Below are positions 34,301 to 40,696 of a stretch of 40,880 nt of DNA, piece after piece; positions within the stretch are counted from its first letter, which is position 1; each line of letters begins with the position of its first letter. Source of the stretch: Natronospira sp. Lineage in GTDB: Bacteria; Pseudomonadota; Gammaproteobacteria; Natronospirales; Natronospiraceae. A model generated the notes under the pieces. The model saw nothing but the letters and a program-made list of their open reading frames with translations. It made no database searches and was not told the DNA's origin. Both the position numbers and the translations under genes were made by a program. The DNA lies in contig PWMQ01000074.1 in the NCBI GenBank assembly GCA_003558125.1, forward strand, positions 1-40,880, given 5' to 3'.

Positions 34301-35102
34301 CCGCTTCCAGCGCCTCATTGAATGCTCCCAAGTGATTCTCAACCGCCGAACGGAAGCCGGCCATGGCGTCTTGCCAGGCGGTGCTGTCGCGTTTGATCTG
34401 CTCGAAAAGATCCGCGGGTACGCTGTGATCCAGTTTCGAGGAATGACCGATGGCCTTGCTCAGGGTGTCGGCGAAAGACGTCACATCGGCGGCTTTCACG
34501 GCCTGGCCCTCGACCGGTTCGCCATGCAGCACCACGCTGAGGCCTTCCAGCTCGGCCCGGTTCATGCCATAGAAATGCTGGCGCCAGTAGTCTTCAATCG
34601 CCAGGCGGGTGAGGCGGTCCTGTTCCTGGGTCAGTTCCAGGTCAAAGGGGCTGCCCGAGTCAAAGGCATGCTGGCGCAGCATGCGATTGCAGAAACCATG
34701 AATGGTGTAGATGGCCGCCTCATCCATCCATTCGGCGGCGGCCTGCAGATGTTCGCCGTTTTCCTGGCGCTGTTTCTTATCTGAATAGGCATCCAGGAGT
34801 CCGTTCAGAAACTGATCCTTGGCATCCGGCTCGGCACGGCCAAGAAAACAATCGGCCGCTTCAGACAGGCGAGAGCGGATCCGGTCACGCAGCTCCTTGG
34901 TCGCCGCTTCGGTGAAGGTCACCACCAGGATCTCCGGCGGCAGCAGGGGGGTGCGCTCGGCTTCATTCGGGCCAGCGTGGCCCAGAATCAGACGCACATA
35001 CAGGGCCGTCAGGGTATAGGTCTTGCCCGTGCCGGCGCTGGCCTCAATCAGGTGACGGCCCGTGAGCGTGATCGTCAATGGATCCAGCGTGTTCTTGCTC
35101 AT
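31344..35102 (-). CDS. recB: Exodeoxyribonuclease V beta subunit (3'-5' helicase and nuclease)
   Basis: RecB is the 3'-5' motor and the only nuclease of RecBCD. The 1252-residue protein starts with the superfamily 1A helicase (Walker A Lys27 in EASAGTGKTYTLTALY; VALIDEFQDTDPVQYEIF; LIGDPKQAIYSFRGAD; VITIHKSKGLEFPLVFLP; LRLMYVALTRARHACWVG). The C-terminal nuclease domain has the catalytic Asp1153-x-Lys1155 (YYVIDYKSNYLG) and the Ala-Leu-rich tail. The length fits RecB. The ATG overlaps the recC stop (ATGA). No ptrA gene lies between recC and recB, unlike Escherichia coli. Confidence 0.97.
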   Translation of the reverse strand: MSKNTLDPLTITLTGRHLIEASAGTGKTYTLTALYVRLILGHAGPNEAERTPLLPPEILVVTFTEAATKELRDRIRSRLSEAADCFLGRAEPDAKDQFLNGLLDAYSDKKQRQENGEHLQAAAEWMDEAAIYTIHGFCNRMLRQHAFDSGSPFDLELTQEQDRLTRLAIEDYWRQHFYGMNRAELEGLSVVLHGEPVEGQAVKAADVTSFADTLSKAIGHSSKLDHSVPADLFEQIKRDSTAWQDAMAGFRSAVENHLGAFNEALEAAWKQKSLKTGSRPTAGTWRGKVLPALKEWVAQPALASPPCDRSPWNELTRETLEKATRKGAETPAEILDSPIVAAAERLVECTGQLQAARNPLLAHACAWIETRLKHFKQQQSVIGFDDMLEDLHTALNAENGSQLAHTIRQQFPVALIDEFQDTDPVQYEIFKAVYGKESGTDDGSWFLIGDPKQAIYSFRGADLETYLKAREESVDAIHTLGRNFRSSQAMVESVNQLFTHAGDTGAGPFNRADLAYRAVDWNGLKERFTRQGYDVPALTFSLIKKENEDGLAVSIPIREYREHMAEVCASEVAKLLWQSQQGMAGFDKDGESHPVRPSDIAILVRTGKEAALVRDALRERQLRSVYLSDRENIFSSDEALDVLRWLKAAAEPDSENHVRAALGTAALGHGWQELDRLIQNDGLWESELERFRGYGQTWQERGVLPMLRRLMREHQLAPRLLQQADGERRLTNLLHLSELLQDAASHLDGAQALIRWLDEQIQTADEGQAGDEQLIRLESDAELIKVITIHKSKGLEFPLVFLPFACAYRKEDGKNPPIWYYEKGQRRLSFEPDEEIKEAAEQLRFQEDLRLMYVALTRARHACWVGMAGVRERAADSRTKDPEKLKKSDLENAAIGHLIQWQAGDPAEELEDRLTEVASKHPAIETVDARIESPDAFQLEQDEAGIAMARARDYEATPPNAERWWIASYSALLEDGPRAWAPGSADEDVIVEESLSEALDDGEAEPDSLHAFPRGPAAGTFLHGLLEALAERHFPAIEDRAFQTLLYERLNTRRWRHWGQTVGDWMEATVSAPLPLGDDTLRLNELQPGQFIAELEFMLSVHDAGAEAIDRVIQQYALNGVGRPQLGQNQLNGMLKGFIDLVFEHEGRYYVIDYKSNYLGASDAAYSQTALRQAVIKKRYDAQYSLYLLALHRLLRSRLGNDYDYEHHVGGAGCLFLRGVNHASRGLHLERPPRALVEELDTLFSREVAHVQ

Positions 35103-38100
35103 GCCTTGTCCCCTTCCTTGGTCTGATCCACTTGCAGGGCTTCAATCAGTGGCTGATAAAGTGCCTGCGACCACCAGGCAAAGGCCGTTTGTTCGTCCTT
35201 CATGGGCAGCAGCAATGAAGCCGCATCCGGGAAGGCTCGTTTGAGTGCGGCATTGCCGCCGTAATCCACCTCGCCCGTGTTGAAGTCACTTTCATACTGG
35301 CTGGCCAGTTTCTCGGCGCTCGGTTCATCGTCCGGGTGATTGTCCAGCCAGTGGAAGGTCGTGCGGACCGGCAAGGGCAGCGGCTGGCACAGCCCTTCCA
35401 GCCAGCCGGCCATCATGGTCTCAAGCCAGGCGCTGGCCTGTTCTGCCGATACGGGTTTGAATTGGTATTCGGTGTCCGAGGCTATGGCCCAGGTTTCAAG
35501 GGCCTGCCCCTGGGCGGAGACCGCCAGATGGATTACCCAGTCTTCCAACAGACGGTTGTAGCGGGGCGTGCCGTCCTTGCTGATGGGCCCACCCTTGAGG
35601 GTCAGGCGAGCCAGGTGGCTTGTCTTGTCAGCGCAGCGCAGATCACTGATCCAGTCTTCCAGGCGCAGGGACTGGTCGCCAATCTTGAACTCAAGCTGGA
35701 TTTCCAACGCCGAGGCAGCCTGCGGCCATCGGGTGGTATGGTCTTGCCAGCGTTCGGCGGCGGCCATGGCCTGGCGGCTCTGTTGTTCCAGATTCAGTTC
35801 ACCGAAACTGCCCACAGGCAACTGGCCGCTGCGTAACAGGCGATGCCCAGTGGCCTCGATCAAGGCACCTGTGTCCCCGCCCGCTGTTTGGCGCACCGGT
35901 TCGAGCAACTGATTGGCCAGGGTGTATTGATCCAGCCCGGCCACCGTGAACGGTTCATGCTCATCCAGGGTTTCGGATTCATCATCAAAGCGCAGCTTCA
36001 GCCGTTCCCGGAAGAAATGCGCCGGGGCATCCTTGAGAAAGCGCATCAGATCGGAGACGCGCAGCACCACCGGCTGTTCCAGATCGGGCAGGGACAGAGG
36101 CTGGTCATCGGCTTCTGCCGGCAGCGATTCTGAATATGCCCATTCCCGGCTGTAAGTGAACAGCGCCTCGTCATCACCGTAGCGGGGGCTGAAGCCCTGC
36201 AGTGGATGATCCACGGTCAGCGACTCCACCACCGTCTTTGGCTTTTCTTCGTTCTTAAGGGCCTCATCCAGTGTCCAGCCATGATGGATGTGATCACGCA
36301 GTTGGCTCACCAGCACCGAGGGCGGGCGGGGTTCATTGTCGCGAATGCTGCGGCCCACCCAGCTCACATGCAGGTGTTCGCGGGCCGAGAGCAGGGCTTC
36401 GAGAAAAAGATAACGATCATCTTCCCGACGCGAGCGGTCCCCCGGTCGGTACTCGCCGCGCTGGTTCATGAGATCGAAATCCAGTGGCGGGCGGCTACGG
36501 GGATAGTCACCATCATTCATGCCCAACAGACACACCACCCGGAAGGGAATGGAGCGCATGGGCATCAGGGTGCAGATATTCACCCGCCCGGCCAGGAAGC
36601 GCTGCGCGGGGCCCTCATCCTCCAGCGGCGCCAGCCAGGCTTCGCGGGCAATGCCCAGGGGAATGGCGTCATCGAAACCGGCATCCTCGCATGCGGCCCG
36701 CCACTCGCTCATGGCCTCCAGCAGGCGGGCCTCGAGTTGCAGTTCCTCGGCATCACGCAAATCAAACAGGTCTTGCAGCAGACCGGCCAGGCGATCGGCC
36801 CACTCGGCAGGCGTGCCGTCCTGGCTCAGGGTCTGCCACTGGGCTTCCAGGGGATCCAGCAGGGCCCGCAACCGCCCCAGGCGTTCGGCGTCCAGGCCGC
36901 CGATCTCCGGGTAGGGCTCGATGTCCTGCCAGGCCTCGCCCCGGCCAACGGCATAGCCCAGTAGCATGCGCCGTAGCCCGAAGCGCCAGCTGTTGGCCTC
37001 GAAATCCACTTCCAGGTCCAGGCTTTGGCGCTGCTCGGCATCCATGCCCCAGCGGATCCCGGCATCACGAATCCACTGGCGCAGGGGCGGCAGGTCTTCA
37101 TCACGCAGACCAAAACGCCGTTGAATGGCCGGCACATCCAAAAGATCCAGCACATCGCCTAGGGTAAAGCGCCAGTTGGGCAGGTCCATTAAATGTTCCA
37201 GGGCCACCGCTAGGGGTGTGCCATGGCGCTGGCGGCGGTCACCGATGGTGTAGGGGATGTAGCGCGGGTCATTCTCATCCAGGCTGCCGAACACCGCCTC
37301 GATGTAAGGCGCGTAGCTTTCAATGTCCGGGACCATCACGATCACATCCCTGGGTCGCAAGGGTTTGCCGGCCTTGTCTGCCTGCTGAAAGGCATGCAGC
37401 AAGCGGTCATGCAGAATCTCCACTTCCCGCTGCGGGCTGTGGGCCCGGTGGAAACGGATGGAGTTATCCTCGCCCAGTGTGCGCTTCTCGGTAGGCAGCG
37501 GATTGAGATCGAAGATATCCTGCTGGATCTGCTGGAGAAGGGAATCGGAGGCATCTTTCTCGACCACCGGCACGAAGAGGTCGATGCTGTTGAACCACTC
37601 CCGGTACTTTTCCGGCAGGTCATAGTCGTAGAGCAGGCCGATGTAATCACGGCCCTGCTTGCCCCAGGCCGCCAGCAGGGGATGGCCGGGGCTGCCGGCC
37701 TTCTTGCGGTGGCGGCTTTGTTTCAGCGTCAGAAGCTCCCGGTCCTCGACGATATCCGCCCAGAAATGCTGACAGGGGTTTTGCACCAGCATCAGGATCT
37801 GGCAATGGCGGGAGAGGGCATGCAGCGCTTCCAGCACCTGCTGGGGCAGGGAGGTAATCCCGAACACCACGATGCGCCGGGGCAGGCCGTGGGCCTCACC
37901 CTTGTCCAGGGCCGCGACGAAATCCCGGTGGATACCGGCGCGCGACGCCTGGTTAAAGGGCGCACCAATATCTTCATGCAGGGCCCGCCAGAGCGCGGGC
38001 TGCCAGCTCTGGCCCTCGGGGAGGGGTGACGGTTCGCCATTGGCGCGGCGCAGTTGATCCTCGCCTGCCAGCCAGTCACTCAACCAGTCGGCCCGATAGA

Positions 38101-38593
38101 CCTGGTATTGGTCATAGATATCCGCCAGGTGCCGGGCCAGTTGGTAGCGCTTGCGCAGCGAATCCCCCTTGGCGAGGAAATTCGCCAGCGGTCGATAAAC
38201 CTCGGGCTCTGCCTCCAGCAGCGAGGGCAGTAGCCGAAACAGCCGCCATTGCAGGCGGGTCTTCTCAAAGGGCGAGGCCTCCGGCACTCGCTCATCGCCC
38301 AACACCGCCCGGTAGGCCCGCCACAGAAAGGACTGGGGCAATTCAAAGCGATGGGCCGCGGAAATACCCAGCCCCGACGCCTCCCCGGCCGCCTCCGACG
38401 CCAGGGCCAGCTTCAGCCACTGGGCCATGCCATTGGACTGGACCAGAAAGACCTCATTCTCCAGCGGCGCCAATGGGGTCTGGCGCAGCCAATCGACCGT
38501 GGCTTCGGTCAGGTCTTCCAGGCGATTGCCATGTAGGACGGCAAAACCCGGCTGAATGGACTGTTCGGATTGCTCGGAGAGCGGCTGGCTCAC
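35099..38593 (-). CDS. recC: Exodeoxyribonuclease V gamma subunit (Chi recognition)
   Basis: RecC holds the complex together, splits the duplex and recognises Chi. The 1164-residue protein is typical in length and has family features: FAVLHGNRLEDLTEATVDWL and NEVFLVQSNGMAQWLKLALA at the N-terminus, VIVMVPDIESYAPYIEAVFG, IPYTIGDRR, VCLLGMNDGDYPRSRPPLDF, and SRREDDRYLFLEALLSARE. Translation starts at GTG (38593), with GGAG six bases upstream. A dyad GCGACA-N5-TGTCGC lies 115 bp upstream, with a TAGAAT -10-like sequence 9 bp from it on the recC strand, so the operon may be under the same control as the WYL-linked genes. Confidence 0.96.
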   Translation of the reverse strand: MSQPLSEQSEQSIQPGFAVLHGNRLEDLTEATVDWLRQTPLAPLENEVFLVQSNGMAQWLKLALASEAAGEASGLGISAAHRFELPQSFLWRAYRAVLGDERVPEASPFEKTRLQWRLFRLLPSLLEAEPEVYRPLANFLAKGDSLRKRYQLARHLADIYDQYQVYRADWLSDWLAGEDQLRRANGEPSPLPEGQSWQPALWRALHEDIGAPFNQASRAGIHRDFVAALDKGEAHGLPRRIVVFGITSLPQQVLEALHALSRHCQILMLVQNPCQHFWADIVEDRELLTLKQSRHRKKAGSPGHPLLAAWGKQGRDYIGLLYDYDLPEKYREWFNSIDLFVPVVEKDASDSLLQQIQQDIFDLNPLPTEKRTLGEDNSIRFHRAHSPQREVEILHDRLLHAFQQADKAGKPLRPRDVIVMVPDIESYAPYIEAVFGSLDENDPRYIPYTIGDRRQRHGTPLAVALEHLMDLPNWRFTLGDVLDLLDVPAIQRRFGLRDEDLPPLRQWIRDAGIRWGMDAEQRQSLDLEVDFEANSWRFGLRRMLLGYAVGRGEAWQDIEPYPEIGGLDAERLGRLRALLDPLEAQWQTLSQDGTPAEWADRLAGLLQDLFDLRDAEELQLEARLLEAMSEWRAACEDAGFDDAIPLGIAREAWLAPLEDEGPAQRFLAGRVNICTLMPMRSIPFRVVCLLGMNDGDYPRSRPPLDFDLMNQRGEYRPGDRSRREDDRYLFLEALLSAREHLHVSWVGRSIRDNEPRPPSVLVSQLRDHIHHGWTLDEALKNEEKPKTVVESLTVDHPLQGFSPRYGDDEALFTYSREWAYSESLPAEADDQPLSLPDLEQPVVLRVSDLMRFLKDAPAHFFRERLKLRFDDESETLDEHEPFTVAGLDQYTLANQLLEPVRQTAGGDTGALIEATGHRLLRSGQLPVGSFGELNLEQQSRQAMAAAERWQDHTTRWPQAASALEIQLEFKIGDQSLRLEDWISDLRCADKTSHLARLTLKGGPISKDGTPRYNRLLEDWVIHLAVSAQGQALETWAIASDTEYQFKPVSAEQASAWLETMMAGWLEGLCQPLPLPVRTTFHWLDNHPDDEPSAEKLASQYESDFNTGEVDYGGNAALKRAFPDAASLLLPMKDEQTAFAWWSQALYQPLIEALQVDQTKEGDKA

Positions 38594-38692
38594 GGAAAAC
38601 TCCAGTTCACTGTATCCTTACGGCAGGGCCAGACCAAGGCTAGCCCTGCAGCTGGAATGGCCCATTAAACCTTGGGCCTCCAATGGAGAGCA

Positions 38693-38724
38693 ATTCTACG
38701 CATCAATGCGACAGATTGTGTCGC
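38693..38724 (-). promoter_or_regulatory. Operator candidate 2 with -10-like sequence facing recC
   Basis: The perfect dyad GCGACA GATTG TGTCGC (38708-38724) lies in the 254-bp gap between recC and the HEPN gene. On the recC strand a TAGAAT hexamer (38698-38693) begins 9 bp after the dyad, so the dyad would cover the -35 region of a recC promoter. No equally placed -10 is seen towards the HEPN gene, whose ATG is 124 bp away. The rest of the gap holds nothing else I can support. Confidence 0.65.
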
Positions 38725-38847
38725 TTACCCAAGCCTCTTGCCCAAGGAGCAAGATCAACGGTCCGCCGAGCAAAGAGCAGGCCCAGTCGTAACACCCCGG
38801 CTCCTTAAGACTAGAGAGAGCAAGGAACATCGCCCGGAGGCAAAAAC

Positions 38848-39504
38848 ATGGCAAAGGACTTCGCCACTCTCAAGCAACGCCAGCGCGCCGAACGCGAAAA
38901 CTACCCCGAGCACCTCAGCCTGCGCGTCCACCGCGCCCTCAGCTGGCTCAACCGCGCCGAGCAGTGTGAAGATGACCCGGACGGGCGCTTCATCTTTCTC
39001 TGGATCGCCTTCAACGCCGCCTACGCCAATGAGACCGGCGACCAGCACATCGGCGAGGCCCGCCAGTTCAACGACTTCCTCGCCCGCATGGACAAGCTCG
39101 ACGGGGCAGGGCGCCTATCCGGCATTGTCTGGCAGCAATACCCCCAGGCCATCCGCGTCCTTCTGGACAACCAGTTCGTCTTCCAGCCCTACTGGGACCA
39201 CCTCAATGGCCTGGAAAGTGGTGCCGACTGGGAAGACCAGTTCCAGCGAGCCCGCACCGCCGCCCAGAAATCCCTGGCCAGCCAGAACACCGCCAAGGTC
39301 CTCGGCATCGTCTTCAGCCGGCTTTATACATTGAGAAACCAGCTCATCCACGGCGGCGCCACCTGGAACAGCCAGGTCAACCGCCAGCAACTCAGCGACG
39401 CCAACCGCATCCTCGGCGACCTGGTCCCCGCCATCATCGAAATCATGATGGACAACGCCGACAAACACTGGGGCGAAGCCTGCTACCCCGTCCGCCAGTC
39501 CTGA
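38848..39504 (+). CDS. HEPN-motif protein, candidate ribonuclease
   Basis: The family is not firmly identified. The 218-residue alpha-helical protein has the HEPN signature R-x4-H at Arg163-His168 (TLRNQLIHGGATWNSQ), placed after a helix, as in RNase HEPN proteins of toxin-antitoxin and phage-defence systems. The N-terminus carries FIFLWIAFNAAYANETG, seen in Apea/RloC-like HEPN groups. Shine-Dalgarno GGAGG lies seven bases before the ATG. Codons end almost always in C or G, more so than in recC, suggesting a different history. It lies between two copies of the GCGACA dyad and is followed by other accessory genes. Without a partner nucleotidyltransferase or antitoxin next to it, the role is inference. 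Confidence 0.75.
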   Translation: MAKDFATLKQRQRAERENYPEHLSLRVHRALSWLNRAEQCEDDPDGRFIFLWIAFNAAYANETGDQHIGEARQFNDFLARMDKLDGAGRLSGIVWQQYPQAIRVLLDNQFVFQPYWDHLNGLESGADWEDQFQRARTAAQKSLASQNTAKVLGIVFSRLYTLRNQLIHGGATWNSQVNRQQLSDANRILGDLVPAIIEIMMDNADKHWGEACYPVRQS

Positions 39505-39529
39505 CCGATCCACAAGCACTGGTGTGGGA

Positions 39530-39545
39530 GGGGCATTCCTGCCCC
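39530..39545. repeat. REP-like palindrome, copy 1
   Basis: GGGGCATTCCTGCCCC lies 26 bp after the HEPN stop codon and is preceded by GTGTGGGAG, a typical start of gammaproteobacterial extragenic palindromes. The reverse complement of the same 16 bp occurs at 40548-40563, so two inverted copies bracket the small gene and the phosphatase gene. Confidence 0.7.
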
Positions 39546-39554
39546 GACTTCGTT

Positions 39555-39571
39555 GCGACACCGCTTGTCGC
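39555..39571. promoter_or_regulatory. Operator candidate 3: GCGACA-N5-TGTCGC
   Basis: The perfect dyad GCGACA CCGCT TGTCGC lies 10 bp after the REP-like palindrome and 126 bp before the 62-residue gene. I see no clear -10 at the spacing found at copies 2 and 4. Because it adjoins a REP-like element, this copy alone could be part of that repeat; the second REP copy at 40548 does not carry the dyad. Confidence 0.5.
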
Positions 39572-39597
39572 TACCTGCCTCCAAACTGGATTCTGAG

Positions 39598-39651
39598 ATG
39601 CACTCCACCCGGTTGGGCCTTTGGCACTGACAGGGAAGCGGTGGGGTGCAT
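39598..39651 (+). other. Long-range stem-loop before the 62-residue gene
   Basis: A 12-bp arm ATGCACTCCACC (39598-39609) pairs, with one mismatch, with GGTGGGGTGCAT (39640-39651), enclosing 30 nt. It ends 45 bp before the ATG of the small gene and is followed by CCCCCTTTT. It may be an mRNA leader structure or an attenuator. Confidence 0.4.
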
Positions 39652-39696
39652 CCCCCTTTTCTGCATGGCAATCCAGTCGAACGCAGGGAGCACCCC

Positions 39697-39885
39697 ATGA
39701 ACAAGCACAGCGAATTCGAAATCGGCACCCAGGCCACCCTGGCCAGCACTGGCGAAAAGGTCCACATTCTCTACCGCGTCCACGACGGCCGGACCGGCGC
39801 TACCCGCTACCGCTGCGTCCTCCCGCCCCAGGCACCGGGGCATCGCCCCAGAGTCCAGACCATCCGTGCAAGCAAGCTAAAATAG
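39697..39885 (+). CDS. 62-residue protein of unknown function
   Basis: I do not recognise this protein. It reads MNKHSEFEIGTQATLASTGE, then KVHILYRVHDGRTGATRYRC, ending RVQTIRASKLK. The pattern of short beta strands with turns is compatible with a small SH3-like barrel. AGGGAG precedes the ATG (39697) by six bases. It lies between REP-like copy 1 with dyad 3 and dyad 4, upstream of the phosphatase gene and in the same direction. The stop (TAG 39883-39885) is only 5 bp before dyad 4. A longer frame from 39646 exists, but without a ribosome-binding site. Confidence 0.65.
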   Translation: MNKHSEFEIGTQATLASTGEKVHILYRVHDGRTGATRYRCVLPPQAPGHRPRVQTIRASKLK

Positions 39886-39890
39886 TTTCC

Positions 39891-39923
39891 GCGACATTTG
39901 ATGTCGCATGCGTGGTCGATAAT
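39891..39923 (+). promoter_or_regulatory. Operator candidate 4 and promoter before the phosphatase gene
   Basis: The perfect dyad GCGACA TTTGA TGTCGC (39891-39907) is followed after 10 bp by GATAAT (39918-39923), a one-mismatch -10, 27 bp before the ATG at 39951. The dyad therefore covers the -35 region. The geometry matches copy 2 on the recC strand (9 bp to TAGAAT). Confidence 0.7.
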
Positions 39924-39950
39924 GGACGCTCACCCCCAAAAGGAGCCTCC

Positions 39951-40514
39951 ATGACCTATAGAACGAGTCTCACCCATCCACTCCGCATCGACAGCATCGA
40001 ATACCCCAGCAGCACTGGCAGGATCGGGCTCACGCTTTGCCCCGGCAAGTACCAGCCAGACGGCAAGTCCGGCGCCTGGTGCCGCAACCTCAGCCTCGAC
40101 CTGGACCGTGTCCGTGGCTGGGGCGCCAGCCACGTCCTGACCCTGATTGAAGATCACGAATTCGAGCGCCTGCGCGTCGAGCGACTGCCCGAGGAAGTAC
40201 GTGCTCGTGGGATGCAATGGCACCACCTGCCCATCGTCGACCGCCATCCGCCGGATCATCGTTTCGAGCAGCAATGGCCCGAGATAGGGCCAGAATTGCA
40301 CGATATTCTCATCAATGACGGACGGATTCTCGTCCACTGCATGGGCGGCCTGGGTCGCGCCGGCACCATCGCCACCACGCTGTTGATCGAAGCCGGCCTC
40401 AACCCCAAGGAAGCCGTCAGCCAGGTCCGTGAAGCCCGCCGCGGCGCCATCGAAACCCAGATCCAGCTCGACTGGCTCAAACGTCACGCCCGCCGTATCC
40501 GCCAGGTCTGCTAG
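39951..40514 (+). CDS. CDKN3-like Cys-based protein phosphatase
   Basis: This is a 187-residue dual-specificity/tyrosine-type phosphatase. It shows the signature HC-x5-R: His129-Cys130 through Arg136 (VHCMGGLGRAGTIATT) with the phosphate loop intact; the likely general acid Asp is in the IVDRHPPDHRFE loop. The N-terminal part RTSLTHPLRIDSI and IGLTLCPGKYQPDGKSG is typical of the CDKN3-like bacterial proteins often found next to, or fused with, ADP-ribosylglycohydrolases; here such a gene lies 12 kb away under the same dyad. AAGGAG lies just before the ATG at 39951. Codons end mostly in C, as in the ADP-ribosylglycohydrolase gene. The substrate is unknown. Confidence 0.88.
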   Translation: MTYRTSLTHPLRIDSIEYPSSTGRIGLTLCPGKYQPDGKSGAWCRNLSLDLDRVRGWGASHVLTLIEDHEFERLRVERLPEEVRARGMQWHHLPIVDRHPPDHRFEQQWPEIGPELHDILINDGRILVHCMGGLGRAGTIATTLLIEAGLNPKEAVSQVREARRGAIETQIQLDWLKRHARRIRQVC

Positions 40515-40547
40515 GCCCGGTCGCGAAAGGCCAGCCCCAAGCCCATC

Positions 40548-40563
40548 GGGGCAGGAATGCCCC
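40548..40563. repeat. REP-like palindrome, copy 2 (inverted)
   Basis: GGGGCAGGAATGCCCC is the exact reverse complement of copy 1 (39530-39545) and lies 33 bp after the phosphatase stop. It could act as a terminator-like 3' element of the phosphatase mRNA. The surrounding bases differ from copy 1 except for two on the TGCCCC side. Confidence 0.65.
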
Positions 40564-40638
40564 GCATACAGTCAGTTCGGCCAAATTTCGTTTGGTTACT
40601 GTTCAAAACCATCAAAATCTGAGAAGCTAATCTGGACC

Positions 40639-40664
40639 TGCTCAAAAAACCGGTATTTTGAGCA
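40639..40664. promoter_or_regulatory. 26-bp palindrome upstream of the Fic gene
   Basis: Arms TGCTCAAAA (40639-40647) and TTTTGAGCA (40656-40664) flank a centre containing ACCGGT; only one base pair of the 26-bp dyad is mismatched. It ends 32 bp before the Fic start. A similar half, CTGTTCAAAACC, lies at 40599-40610, and CCAAA-N5-TTTGG at 40581-40595. This looks like an operator for autoregulation of the Fic gene and differs from the GCGACA dyad. Confidence 0.65.
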
Positions 40665-40696
40665 ATTTCTGTTCAGGCAGCGATGCGGAGGCGGGT

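Noticed and set aside
32733..34784. Plus-strand open frame of 683 codons opposite recB
   Set aside because: It is an antisense shadow of recB, which has all helicase and nuclease motifs; the plus frame has no recognisable domain.
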